The translations under genes were made by a program, and so were the position numbers. The notes under the pieces are model-generated. The model had not been told where the DNA came from, did no database searches, and saw only the letters and a program-made list of their open reading frames with translations. From positions 126,659 to 190,658 of the forward strand of contig QANZ01008518.1 in the NCBI GenBank assembly GCA_003254925.1: a stretch of 64,000 bases of DNA. Direction: 5' to 3'. Below are positions 46,181 through 58,097 of the stretch, one piece after another. Position 1 is the first letter of the stretch. Each line of letters opens with the position of its first letter. The DNA comes from Chamaecrista fasciculata (Eukaryota > Streptophyta > Magnoliopsida > Fabales > Fabaceae).

Positions 46181-46785
46181 TGATAAACTGGAAAATGGCT
46201 AGCACTTACCTAGTTCACCGGAGAGGGCTGCGAGAGCCAAGAGTTGAACAAGAACCTGCAAAAGCTTCACAGGGGGGGCCCTGCGAAGTGTACTCCGACG
46301 CTCAAGTTAGTAAGAGAGTGATAAGAGAGTAAGAGAATTTCAGAGTGTAAGAAGTAGCTAACCTTGAACTGGTGAGATGGGCTCTATTTATAGAGCAGGG
46401 AGGAGAGAGGTGGTCAGCGTGCGGGGCGGACCACGTACTGGACACGATCTCCACCAGCGAAGATGGTGGAGACCGAGATTTGCGGAGCAAGGCAATCGTG
46501 GGTGATTGCGTGTTGCGTCGCTAGGCGGGCGCCTAGAAACTGGAGATCGTGGGTATGAGCAAGTCAGTAACCCACGATCTCTCGTAGCGTGGATTGCGGA
46601 GCGGGGTAGTCGTGGGTGACCACGTGTCATTTGGGGGACGCGCGCCAAGACCCAGGATAGATCACGACCGCCCCTAATTGTGCTTAGGGCGCCCGATTGA
46701 CTCGAGGGCGTCTCGCAAGGTGCGGAGGGGAGAAGAGGCCCGGTGCGAGGGCCGCTTAGGCGTACGCCCAAATAGTGATGTATCA
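46181..46785 (-). repeat. Tat-type 3' LTR (605 bp)
   Basis: Begins TGATACATCACTATTTGGGC at 46785 and ends CCAGTTTATCA at 46181 on the minus strand. A TATA-like TCTATAAATAGAGC lies near 46381-46394. An internal duplicated unit (gcggagcaaggcaatcgtgg, gcggagcggggtagtcgtgg) sits near 46484 and 46598. Confidence 0.92.
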
Positions 46786-46954
46786 CAAGTCCCTCCTTAA
46801 AGAAGTCTACGAGTGCGTTCGTCGTATTGTTCCTTAAGGCGCGCGGGATGGCGGGTTTGGAGATCGTCCAAAGGGACCCGTGCTTGGGCAGAAAAAAAGC
46901 GTCTGCTGGCGGATGAGGCCCCGTCAATGTAGAGGTTCCACACAATGGGGGTAG

Positions 46955-47531
46955 GATTGGCGGGCGTCATCTCCGCGACGAAGTCAGCCAAAGCCTGGCC
47001 TTTAATGGCGCGTCGTGGTTCGAAGGTCAGGCCGAATTCAGAGAGTTCGATCGACCAATTGACCAGGCGGCCCGCGATGTCGGGCTGGTGGATGATCTGC
47101 CTCATAGGGCGGTCGGTGCGGACGATGATCACGTACTGTTGATAATATGGTCGCAGCTTCCTTGTGGAAACAAGGAGGGCGTACACAAGCTTTTCGAGTA
47201 GGTGATATATTGTTTCAGCGCCCGTGAGGACTTTGCTGGAGAAGTAGATGGGGCGTTGTTCGTCCTTTTCCTCGATTATCAGGACGGAGCTGACTGCCAC
47301 GTCGGTCTCAGCCAAGTAGACGTAGATTGGCTTGCCGGGCGTAGGAGTGGTGAGAATAGGCGGCCTGCTCAGGTACGCCTTCAGTTGCTGGAACGCCTCT
47401 TCACATTCGGCCGTCCATGTGAAGTTCTTCCCTCCTTTAAGAGTTTTAAAGAAGGGTAGGCACCGGTCGCCCGATCTTGCCAAAAAGCGGTGGAGCGCCG
47501 CTATACGCCCATTGAGGCGTTGTACCTCTTT
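46955..47531 (-). pseudogene. Tat-type RT C terminus and RNase H region
   Basis: Phrases typical of plant gypsy pol: EVQRLNGRIAALHRFLARS, FTWTAECEEAFQQLK, PIYVYLAETDVAVSSVL, RPIYFSSKVLTGAE and LADFVAEMTP. It runs into the N gap upstream. A fossil. Confidence 0.85.
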
Positions 47532-48030
47532 NNNNNNNNNNNNNNNNNNNNNNNNNNNNNNNNNNNNNNNNNNNNNNNNNNNNNNNNNNNNNNNNNNNNN
47601 NNNNNNNNNNNNNNNNNNNNNNNNNNNNNNNNNNNNNNNNNNNNNNNNNNNNNNNNNNNNNNNNNNNNNNNNNNNNNNNNNNNNNNNNNNNNNNNNNNNN
47701 NNNNNNNNNNNNNNNNNNNNNNNNNNNNNNNNNNNNNNNNNNNNNNNNNNNNNNNNNNNNNNNNNNNNNNNNNNNNNNNNNNNNNNNNNNNNNNNNNNNN
47801 NNNNNNNNNNNNNNNNNNNNNNNNNNNNNNNNNNNNNNNNNNNNNNNNNNNNNNNNNNNNNNNNNNNNNNNNNNNNNNNNNNNNNNNNNNNNNNNNNNNN
47901 NNNNNNNNNNNNNNNNNNNNNNNNNNNNNNNNNNNNNNNNNNNNNNNNNNNNNNNNNNNNNNNNNNNNNNNNNNNNNNNNNNNNNNNNNNNNNNNNNNNN
48001 NNNNNNNNNNNNNNNNNNNNNNNNNNNNNN
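47532..48030. other. assembly gap (N run)
   Basis: 499 unresolved bases inside the Tat-type element. Apparent long reading frames across it are artefacts. Confidence 1.
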
Positions 48031-48365
48031 ATGCTCACTGTTCGCTCCGGGTGCCCGGGGAAGTGAATTTGGACGAGCGTGTCCGAAGGTTTGGGGCGTG
48101 CGCCCTCGACCTAATACGTGAGACAAGATGCGTATAAGTAAAGAGATCTTGTAAAGGAAAATGAGTTCACTGAATAAATGATTTCATTAATGTAATAAAA
48201 GGCGTCCGCCATGTGTAGGTCGGAGCGTACAGTTAGAATGGCATAAGGGCCTTAAGCATTTTGTAGGAAAGGGAAATAAACATAGACATGAAAATGAAAA
48301 ACAACTAATCTTAAGGCCGGGCGACTAATCCACCCACTAGAAGTAGTTGCTAAGTGAAGGGAGCG

Positions 48366-49384
48366 TTAGCCACTGGTGTGGGATACCTCGTCACGGAGGT
48401 CTGTGATCTCTGACGCGACCATGTCTGTGTCCTCCCCGGCGGGCTCCGGGGGAGGGGAGTCTGGAATCCCTTCCATGAGTCGGCGGGTCTGGTACCCGGG
48501 ATCGATCATTACGCGAGCCAGGCTTGTGGCATAGCAGCGGCGACCTTCGAGTTGGTCTCCCCTTATACTCGCAGTCCCCCAACGTGTAGGGAATTTCATG
48601 AGTAGGTGGGCAGTGGAGATCACTGCTCTGAAGGCGTTGAGACTGGAGCGCCCGAGGATTGCGTTGTATGCTGAAGGAGCGGCTACAACGATGAAACTGG
48701 CGTATGTAGCTGCCATCCTGGGCGGGTCGCCATCACCCTCGAGGGTGAGCTTGGTTTCGAGAACCCCTTCGGCGGGCGTCCTTGTCCCGGCGAAGCCAAT
48801 CAGAGGCTCGTTGAAAGGCTTCAGGGCGCTCAGTGGGATGCCAGGTGCTCGAAGGCATGAAAGTAGAGGATGTCTGAGGAGGATCCTTGATCTACCAGCA
48901 CGCGCCGTACGTCGATCTCGCCTATGCGCGCCGTGATAACCATAGGCTCATCATACTCCACGGGCTTGAGCTCGTCGTGGGTGAAAGTGATAGGCGCGTG
49001 GATGTCTTCGTGTGAGCGTTTGACGCTCGTGTAATGCATGCACATGATGGAGCGCATGATTTGTTTTCGGTTGTGGGGGGTCTTGTGCATGTGTATTCCC
49101 CCAGAGATGGTGTTCACAATGTTGCGGACGGGCGCCTCGGAATGCTTCGAGCCGCCACTCCCGCCCTCAGCGACCTTCCTGTTCTTCTGATGGGAGGCGT
49201 CCCCATCAGACTCCGGCCGCTTCTTCTGCTTGTACTCGGCCAGGTGGCCGTCTCGGATTAGTTGTTCGATTGCATCTTTCAGAGAGATGCACTCGTCTGT
49301 AGTGTGGCCATAGCCGTTGTGATAACGGCAATGTTTGCTTGTGTCGCGTGGGCGACCGGTCTTTACCGGGAGGGGCCGGGCCAC
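48366..49384 (-). pseudogene. Tat-type protease region
   Basis: Encodes a zinc-knuckle-like HCRYHNGYGHTTDECISLKD and, downstream, the aspartic protease block RVLVDQGSSSDILY, followed by YNAILGRSSLNAF and an RT-proximal part. Typical of Tat/Retand-type gag-pol. Broken. Confidence 0.82.
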
Positions 49385-49570
49385 CGGAAAGAACTCAAGG
49401 GATCCGCAGGCGCGCAGGATCTCTGACCTGGAGACGGTCAGGATGTGGTATGTCGGGAACTTGCCCGTGAAGGGCGTGCGCTGGGCCCCTGGGGACGAGT
49501 TGGAAGAGCGGTCGTGCCTCTTCCACCTTCCATTGCCATTCCCATTGGCGGGCTGAGTCCGGGTGCTTGT

Positions 49571-50527
49571 CTAGGCGTTCTGCATATCCTTCAACTTGCT
49601 GAAGCAGCTCTTGGAGGCAACCTGGTTGTCCTCCTTAAGAATGAAATCCCGAACCTGTTTCAGCAGCGCGTCCAGGGTCTTGGGGTTGGCGAGCGCCAAC
49701 TCGTTGGATACATTGCCCGGGCGTAAGCCCTGCTTGAAAGCGTGGATGGCCACGCTGTCCTCTAAGTCCTCCACCTCGTGGCAGCGCTCGGAGAAGCGCT
49801 TAAGGAAATCCCGGAGGCTCTCGCTGGAGCCCTGAATAAGGTCCGCCATGACCGTGGATGGTTTCTTGTACACGATACTGGTGGCGAAGCGCTTTAGGAA
49901 GGCGGCCTCCAGCTCGTCGAAGTTATGGATGGAGTAATCTGGTAGGCGGGCGTACCAGTGAAGTCCTTCTGGACCAAGAGTGGTAGGAAAGAGCTTGCAC
50001 TTCTTCCCTTCAGTGAGTGAGGCCAGTTGGACGTTTGCATGGAACGCCTTCAAGTGCAGATTCGGGTCTGCAGTTGGCTCGTAGGGCACCATCTTCACGG
50101 GCATCTTGAAGCCCTGAGGTACGATATCGCGCTGGATGGATACGGCGAACGGTCCCTTCTGGGGGATGAAGGTGCCCGGCTCGTCTTCGAGACCAGCAGC
50201 AGGAGCGGTTTCTTGGGCCGAGGCAGCCGTGGTGTTACGGCGGCCGGGATTCGACCCCTGAGGCGTGCTGTGAACAGAGAGGCTCTGGAATTCACGGCGT
50301 AGGGATTCTGTCTGCTCCCTCATCATGCTACGGAAGACTGCCATAATGTCCATGGCCTGGAAAGTCTGGCCCGTCGCGCCCATATCGGTTGGTGGTGCAA
50401 CTCGAGAGGGTGCTCCCTCTTCTCGATGTTCCTCTTGCTCCTGATCCTCCTGGGAGCCAGTGGCGTGCTCTTGAGAATCAGAGGGTTCGTCCAAGAGCGG
50501 ATCGCGAGGGGAGTCGTTATGAGCCAT
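49571..50527 (-). pseudogene. Tat-type gag region
   Basis: Starts MAHNDSPRDPLLDEP at 50527; an acidic, low-complexity N terminus is followed by the gypsy gag domain (DELEAAFLKRFATSIVYKK, SESLRDFLKRFSERCHEVED, AIHAFKQGLRPG). It would form the element's capsid. It belongs to a broken element. Confidence 0.87.
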
Positions 50528-50645
50528 AGAAAAGTAGAGATCACCTAGTTCAACAAGGTAAACGTTGGTGAGTTAGCTTTTGTAAAGAAAAAGCAATAGA
50601 GGACGAGCGTAAGAGCTCGTAAAGTTCAGCAGGTGAGGAGAGGGG

Positions 50646-50664
50646 TCCCCACAGACGGCGCCAA
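50646..50664 (-). other. Tat-type primer-binding site
   Basis: Minus strand TTGGCGCCGTCTGTGGGGA, directly after the 5' LTR, the form usual in Tat-group gypsy elements of plants. Confidence 0.88.
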
Positions 50665-50940
50665 TGATAAACTGGAAAATGGCTAGCACTTACCTAGTTC
50701 ACCGGAGAGGGCTGCGAGAGCCAAGAGTTGANTCTCTCGTAGCGTGGATTGCGGAGCGGGGTAGTCGTGGGTGACCACGTGTCATTTGGGGGACGCGCGC
50801 CAAGACCCAGGATAGATCACGACCGCCCCTAATTGTGCTTAGGGCGCCCGATTGACTCGAGGGCGTCTCGCAAGGTGCGGAGGGGAGAAGAGGCCCGGTG
50901 CGAGGGCCGCTTAGGCGTACGCCCAAATAGTGATGTATCA
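50665..50940 (-). repeat. Tat-type 5' LTR, collapsed in the assembly
   Basis: Matches 46181-46247 and 46578-46785 exactly; the 330 bp in between are represented by a single n at 50732. Confidence 0.92.
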
Positions 50941-51068
50941 ATATGTTATATAAATAAAATTTTTATATATTGACTATTTATTCAAAATTTGTTAGAATTT
51001 ATATAAAGAGATTTTTTTTTACTAATTATAATTTAAAGATTTTTTTTATACTTCTTAATCACCTGATA

Positions 51069-51698
51069 ATAGGGATGACAACGAGTAGGATGTCCGGTGA
51101 TTGTGTCACTATCAATATACTTACGTATTCGTTCATCCTATAGAATATTCGTATTTAATCCGTATTCGATAAATTAATATCCGTATCCATATCATATCTG
51201 ATATCTCGTATCCGATAGGTAGCCGAAATATTTGAAAAAAATATAGATATAGGATAAGATATCCTATTTTATAAATTGGATATATTGGGTACCTGATATG
51301 CAATACTCACCAATTAAAATAAATAAATAAAATTATGACTTACCTATATTTTAAATTTCTTTTTTAAATATAAAATAAATAAAAAATGATTATATAAAAA
51401 ATATATATAAATATAATCAATTGAACTTAAATAATTATGTATAAAATATTAAATTGAATGTAAAATATAAAAATTAAATAAGTAGTAGGGTATCGAATAT
51501 CGGGTACTCTAACTATCTGTGCATTTCGGACGGATATAGGGTATTCGAAAGTAATATCCGTATTCGCCCAATACCCAAAAAATATGTAACTTTTATTATC
51601 CATACCTTATCCGATATTCGATATCCGATTGATACCATATAGTTTTTTCGGACGGATATGGATGAGTATCCTAATTATTCAAAAGAATTGTCACCCCT
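51069..51698. mobile_element. hAT-like MITE
   Basis: Ends atagggatgacaacga and gaattgtcacccct, flanked by acctgata (51061-51068) and acctaata (51699-51706), an 8-bp duplication with one mismatch as expected for hAT. The interior is rich in gatatccgtatcc-type phrases and is largely self-complementary. Confidence 0.75.
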
Positions 51699-51706
51699 AC
51701 CTAATA

Positions 51707-52207
51707 ACACGCTAGCAATTATAAAAGTTTTCTTTGAAAAATTAAATAATAAAAAAATTGGACTTTATAAATAATTTAGAGAAAATCATTAATCAAGATT
51801 AAAAGAAAATAGTTTTCTTTACAAGACTTATAATTTAATGTAGTTGGCCTGTTTGGGATTGATTTGATTATAATTTAAGTGATTTTAAGTTGACTGTTGT
51901 TTGGATAATTTGTTGTAAAAGAAAATTTTTGGGTATCAAATTTTTCAAATGAGTATGTAATGATTTGTGTTTGGTAGATAGAATTACATGAAAATTTATA
52001 AATTGCAAATAATTTGAGTTGTTTGGGTTAAATTTTTTAAAAAATTAATTATAATTTGAGTGGATTTTTTTTAAGTTTTGTGTTTGAATTGGATTAATTT
52101 TGCATTGGGATTAGAAATAAGTGATTATTAAAAAATACATTTTCTAACTTTTTAATTAATCGGTGATGAATTATTGCACTAGATATACATGTGATGATTA
52201 TAATTAC
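51707..52207. other. gene-free stretch, possibly an old MITE
   Basis: 51850-52100 has phrases (ggcctgtttgggattgattt, tgtgtttggtagatagaatt) common in hAT/PIF-type MITEs. Ends are not defined. Confidence 0.35.
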
Positions 52208-52900
52208 TCAATTTTGCCCAAATAAATTTTTGACAACACTTACTTTTTGGTCTTTTATTTCGTATGGAGTCAATGAATCAATGGTTAAATAAAAAAATAC
52301 TAGTAGTTTGAGTTGGGCAATGTCTAAATCATCATTACTTGTGATAACAATGTCATTGACATAAACAACTAGATAGATGTACTTGCCTTGTAACGTATGG
52401 AGAAAGAAGACTAAGTCATTTGCCTCACTATGATTAATCCCAAACTTTTGAATCATGGAATTAAATCGACTAAACCAAGCTTTTAGGAGATTGCTTGAGT
52501 CCGCAAAGAGAGCAATAACTAACTCGAAGTAATTTCTCCATATATACATCCTCCTCCAATTTACCGTAAAGGAAGACATTTTTAATATCAATTAAGTTGA
52601 CAGAGGGGCCAATGATTTATGGTTGTAAATGATTAGAAGACATAGGCACAAGCAATTTTAGTGAGGGCCTCACTTGTAGTCTTAATAGAAATAGAATCCA
52701 AAGATATAAAAGCATAATATGGGACAAATAAATGATGATAACTCAAGAAATTATAAAAATAATAAGCATTATGAACGGAATGGCCTTTGGTGATTGGAGG
52801 ACTAGCAGTTGGAGGTTGGATTGCAATGAGGGGTGATTCAGACGAAGGTAGTGTGCAATATCGGCATGGGAGGTGCTTCAAGAGCAAGAAATATCAATGA
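52208..52900 (-). mobile_element. Copia pol fragment
   Basis: The minus strand encodes YNFLSYHHLFVPYYAFIS-like and SIKTTSEALT sequence (start of the Copia RT region), then KAWFSRFNSMIQKFG, ANDLVFFLH and YVNDIVITSNDD (RT core). A broken fragment with no LTRs seen. Confidence 0.8.
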
Positions 52901-55900
52901 GTTAATAAAGGGGATTATGGAAGACAATTGGACAACTCAAATAACAATAGAGCCTTCAAATAATATTGAAAACGTTACTTTATTAGTGTGGGTTGTTGAA
53001 AGAGGATCTTTTCAACATATTTTGGGCTTGAAAATGTCAACTTGGAGAGTTGGATTCAAGTACTTTACATATGGAGACATATTTGAGCCTAAATTATCTT
53101 ATTTTGAGTTTGCAAAGTTGATTAAAATTGAAACTTTTATTTTGGACGAAAATCATTATTTTTGAAATTTTATATTTGAGGTCCATTAACTATTTAATTA
53201 GTTTTATGTCTTGGACTTTCTTATTTAAAGCTCATCAGTATTTAAGACATCCATTTCTGATTTGTTACTTCAATTAGTTTGTGTTTCATTTTTTAAAGTC
53301 CAACAAAGTTATTTAGTTTGAGTTTAGGGTTTCATGACCATTAGAGTTTCAACTTAGTTAGAGCTATTTAAACTCATTATAACTTTCTGCCCAAAAAAAA
53401 CTCATCATAATTTGTAAGGAGATAATTTTGCAGAATTTGATAAAATTATTTCATTTTATTTCTTGTAAACATGAATGTGTGCAAGTGAGGATGAATTTCT
53501 TTGCTTGTCACGTCAAAAGATTGAATCTACTTATCAAATCTTAGTTTATCTTTATAACGTTTATCATTCATTCTCTTCATTTTAGCTCAATTAATATTGC
53601 AATGTCAGAAAAATTGACATTCTTTTACAAGTAACCTACTCAATACTACATAATGACAACATCAAGAGAAGGGACTATGTTATGAACGTATTTGTTAAAT
53701 GGTGTTTTATTTCCTATTATATATGTTGTTTGAATATTTGTTCTAGGACTATGTTGTTCCATTTTTAGTTTTTTTTATTGTTGTTTCTTTGAGTTTTTGA
53801 ATTAGGATTATGAATAATTAAATTTCAAGTTTGTTGTTTTCTATTATTTTTGTTTCTCTTAATATCAAAGAAAATGATCAGTCAATGATGTTGGTTCATA
53901 TAGGTTCAAATAGCTCAAAATGATTGGATGAATTAGACGATTTTGTTTGTCTTCCAATCAATTTGCTCTAGTTGGATAAATTATCAAAACTGAATAGAGC
54001 TAAGGGTTTGGACACTTTTCATCCCACTCTTTTATTGAGATTTGATGATTTAAGTCCAAATTTGTATTAAAGAGTATTGATCTTGCTTTTATATCTCCAA
54101 CATTATTCCTTATTCCTTATGTCCAATTGGTTGATTAACCTAATTGTTACTTGTCTCGTGATCCTAGGCTTGTATTCTCTTTTGAGTCTCAAAGGTCTTA
54201 AATCTTTTCTTTTTGCTTAAGCTTATACTATTTTTCTAAATATCAAAATCCTAAACTCTAAGCCATCGAACTTTGACGCCACATTGAGATTTGAAGATTT
54301 AGGTCTAAATTAATGAGTATGCTATTTGACTTTTTCTTATTTCTCTAAGGTGAAACTTTATTTCCAATAACTTTGTCATCTCTATTAACGAACACAAAAC
54401 TCACATGATTGATCTTTAACTTTCAAGAGGAATAATTTATAATTGTCAAACGGTATATACAACTTATTTCTTATAAAAAAAAAAGAAAATTAAATAAGAC
54501 TAAGATGAAACTACGATTTTAACCCATTTGATAATATGAATGGTAAGAGTATTAATTAAAGATAAAATTATGTCAAATACAAATTAAATTAATATTCTAT
54601 AACTATCGTCACATCCACAATATTATTCTCAAATGTTTGGTCATCAAATGAAATTATGGAATCCCCATTGAAGTCTACTTTGAAATTGAAACTCTATTTT
54701 TATTGTTAAACTAACTTTAAAAACTAAAAGCTAAAACCCACCGATCTAAAAAGTCAATAACGTTACTCAAAATGGGTTGTGTTCTAATTTGTTGGTAAAT
54801 TATAAATTTTTTCAAAATGCATTGTTATTTATCATGTATTAAACGCAAGAAGAAATGGTAAAAAGTAATATGAACAAGCTTAATGTAAATGGAATCACCA
54901 GTTTGAAAATGTTTTATATTTGGCCTTTAGTTAATCAGAAAAATTTCTATTTATTTTTTTTTAATAAAAAGACTTTTTCCCTATAATCAGCTTTAAATAT
55001 ATGTCGTTATTTAATTACTCCCACATACACGAAAAGCATATACAAAAAAGTCATGAGGAAAGAAAGGGACCAGAGAAATAATCTATGTTAGGTAATTGAC
55101 TTGACAGTTTATTTGAGTTTTTTACATGATTGACGAAACTATAAAAATTGATAAATAATTTTTAAACACATTATTTTCTATCATTTTGGCCAATGGACCG
55201 ACAAATATCTTTCTTTATTTAAAATCTTTTATTAATCATATAAATATAATAAATGAACTAATATGTCTCAATTCCGTACAATCCGGGGAGTTTCGAGCCG
55301 CAAACAATTAAAAACGTGTTATTTGATAGTTTCTTAATTTCTTATTCATGGAATATCCTATAAGTGTGTTTCAATTTATTATTATTTGATATGACAGTTT
55401 TAAAATATTTTATTTAATTATTTATTTATTTATCTTCTGTGTAAAGCAGTTAAGGCTTGCAAGAATGAAGCTTTTCTTTATATCTATATATTATTATTAT
55501 TATATGTAATTACAAGATTTCTCAAAATTATATATTATCTTATTAATGTTATATTATTTCATGTATTTATTTTAATAAATAAATTTTTATTAATTCCCAT
55601 TTTGAGAAATTAAAGAAACAATTTTATGACAATAAAAAATAATTCTACATATATGTAAGAAAGTGAACTTCCTATATATAGGGAAAGACATTTATTTGTT
55701 TCTTTGATTTCTCAAAATAACCAATCCTTAAAAAATAGAATAGAAGTAAATTATAATTGACCTAACCATTTCGGCCAAAAAAAGAAAAAGGATTGACCTA
55801 ACCATTATTTAATCATGCAATGGTGAATACAAAAAGAAAAAAAAAGATACTTTTCATATTTTGTTTAATAATGTAATATTAAATATTTAAAGTTTACATA

Positions 55901-55979
55901 TATAATTAATTAATTATAAACATTAAACAATTTGAGCTTACTATTTTTGTTTTGAAAAACGGGCTTGTTATTTATTAAT
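52901..55979. other. gene-free AT-rich stretch
   Basis: One plus-strand frame of 110 residues (52833-53165, MIQTKVVCNIGMGGASRARN...) overlaps the Copia fragment and has no similarity that I recognise. No other gene, RNA or repeat structure is recognised over 3 kb. Confidence 0.4.
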
Positions 55980-56285
55980 TGGGAAAACTTATTATTTGGT
56001 TTATCAATTTATACCGAATTAACGAATTAATCCTTAAATAATTAAAATACATGATTTGATCTTTGAAATATTTAAATTGTCAATAATTTATTCTTTAGTA
56101 ACGATTTGGTTCTTGAATTTACACTGAATTAGTAAATTTTTAGTCCCTAAATTTGATCAAATGAATAAATTGTTAGTAATTGCAATACTTTAGAGATTCA
56201 GTCATATATTTTGATTATTTAAAAATTGATTCATTTACTCAATACAAATTCATATCCAAATAATAAATTTTCTCCTATTAATTTT
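55980..56285. mobile_element. MITE, family b
   Basis: The left arm gaaaacttattatttggttt and the right arm ccaaataataaattttctcc are mirror images; the interior carries the shared phrase tttagtccctaaatttgatc. Confidence 0.65.
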
Positions 56286-56464
56286 TAGCAATGAAAAAAA
56301 AATACAAGTTAAATCAATAATTTTTAAAATTTTATTAAATAATATAATAGAAGTCAAAGTTTTTTAAAGATAAATTCTTTCTAAGAAAATTGTGTATAAT
56401 ATGATTTGAAACCAAAATTGTCTCACATATAGAAATTTGAATCCACTTGCCAATAGCATAAGTT

Positions 56465-56932
56465 TTTGGCTAAAGTACACTTTTAGTCCCATAACTTTTG
56501 CTAAGGTCTCAATTTGGTCCCATAACTTTTTTTGTTGCACTTTTGGTCCCATATCTTTTGCTCAAGTTGTAGATTTGGTCCCGTGTTACACTTTTAGTCC
56601 CATATCTTTGGGTCATGTTGCAGAATTTGGTCTCATATATTTTGTTCAGATTGCAGAATTGGTCCCATATCTTTGGGTCAAATGCAGAATTGGTCCCATA
56701 TATTTGGATTAGGTGAGACTGACAGTGAAACTTTTTGTAAAAATATAAGACTAATTCTGCAACCCGACCAAAAGATATCGGACCAAAAGTGAGACGGGAC
56801 CAAATTTGCAAATTTTTGCAAAGATATAGGACTAAAAATGCAAAAAAAAATTATGGGACCGTATTAAGACGTAAGCAAAAAAGTTATGGGATTAAAATTG
56901 TTTGACCTAAGTTTGTTTATATTTTTGATCAA
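56465..56932. mobile_element. Mutator-like MITE flanked by an 18-bp direct repeat
   Basis: The left arm (ggctaaagtacacttttagt, cccataactttttttgttgc) is partly mirrored at the right (gcaaaaaagttatgggatta). Inside are tandem phrases of 30-45 bp around gcagaattggtcccatatct. Both sides carry ttgccaatagcataagtt (56447-56464 and 56933-56950). The arms resemble those of the Pack-MULE at 3377-4116. Confidence 0.65.
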
Positions 56933-57279
56933 TTGCCAATAGCATAAGTTAAAGCTTTTGTTAGAAGCCAAAACTGACAATGCAAGAAGAGAGCCGTCAG
57001 CCGTGGAAGCCAAACTAGTAAAGTTTAAGCTGAGCCGAGCCGATGAACGGTGAGATATGTCTATACATGAAAGCCCACGACCAAGAACGTCCAAATCGCT
57101 GATGCTACAGATGCGTCCACAAAAGCTTCTAATTTTCCCATGCTCTCCACGTGTTAATCTATTATTGGCTAAGAATTTTTAATTATATATTTTATTTTAA
57201 TTTAATATACAATTTTTTTAATTTTTTTAATTTCCCTCATCTCTCAACAAATAAAAAATAAAAAATTACCCAGCCACCA

Positions 57280-58097
57280 CTCTCTCTCTCTCTCTCTCTC
57301 TTCCTTCCACTTTTAAACCCTCTTTGTCTGAACAGATGCTCCCAAAATGTTCATCGGAGCAACTCAGTGGGTAGAGAGAGAAACCCACTTCTAGAGAGAG
57401 AAACTTAACTGAAATGTTTTGTTAACGACAGAGTTACTAGACTTTGGGACCTCGGAAATACCCCCCAAAAAAAAATAGAGGAGAGAGAGAAAGAGAGAGA
57501 GAGAGCTGTAAAATATGAACTCTGTGATGAAGGTTGTTTCAGGTTCAAGACTCTAGCTTTGGCGATTTTCTTGGATATATTTTTCTGGGGAAGTATTTTT
57601 TGCGTCTATTGTAAGTTGCTTTTTCCTCTTTTTTGTGGTTTCCCTTATTTTTTTTTCCCTTTTTTCTTTGATGGGTTTTCTTGGGAGATGAACTGCTATG
57701 GAAGCAAAGCTTTTGACAAAGTTTGAAACAAGGGGGTTTTCTGCAAAAAGGGACATATGCTAATTCTGGGTTAGGAATAGGGAAGGAGAAAATTTGATTA
57801 CTTTAAGGTTGAAGAAGAAGAAGAAGAAGAAGAAAATGTTGTCTTTTTAATTTGTTTATTACTGCTCTGGATGAGAAAATACCATAAAGGAAAAAGCTTG
57901 AGACGATTGATTTGGGAGGATTGGGATTATAGCTTTTAGAGGAATTGCGATGTTAATGTTGTCCTTATAGGGAGGAAGATTCAGGGGAAGTTTGGTTTTG
58001 CTGGAAATTAGATAAAAAAAAAAACATAGTATTTCTTGTGTCTAGTTAATGAACAATTGAAATGAGGAATTCGGGTATAGTTTAAGGTTGTTGCAGT
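57280..58097 (+). promoter_or_regulatory. 5' region of the kinase gene with CT/GA tracts
   Basis: A 22-bp CT tract at 57280-57301, GA tracts at 57479-57505 and a GAA tract at 57811-57835. Pyrimidine-rich tracts like the first are frequent at plant core promoters and 5' untranslated regions. Several upstream ATGs precede the main start, for example a four-codon frame at 57835. Whether an intron lies here cannot be told from the sequence. Confidence 0.5.

Larger units (their letters stand above)
46181..50940 (-). mobile_element. young Tat-type Ty3/gypsy element, incomplete inside
   Basis: A minus-strand, GC-rich element with LTRs at 50665-50940 (5', partly missing from the assembly) and 46181-46785 (3'). 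Perfect TSD atatg lies at 46176-46180 and 50941-50945. The primer-binding site follows the 5' LTR, then gag, protease and an RT/RNase H region. At 4.8 kb (with 499 N) it is much shorter than complete Tat elements and no integrase is visible, so it is a broken, non-autonomous copy. The LTR parts that can be compared (about 275 bp) are identical, so insertion was very recent on an evolutionary scale. Base composition is clearly unlike its AT-rich surroundings. Confidence 0.9.

Noticed and set aside
46388-46945. A 185-residue minus-strand protein
   Set aside because: It lies mostly in the Tat-type LTR and reflects GC-rich composition with few stops; a second fragment appears in the other LTR.
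52833-53165. A possible 110-residue host protein
   Set aside because: No recognised similarity, overlaps a Copia fragment and lacks supporting splice or promoter context.
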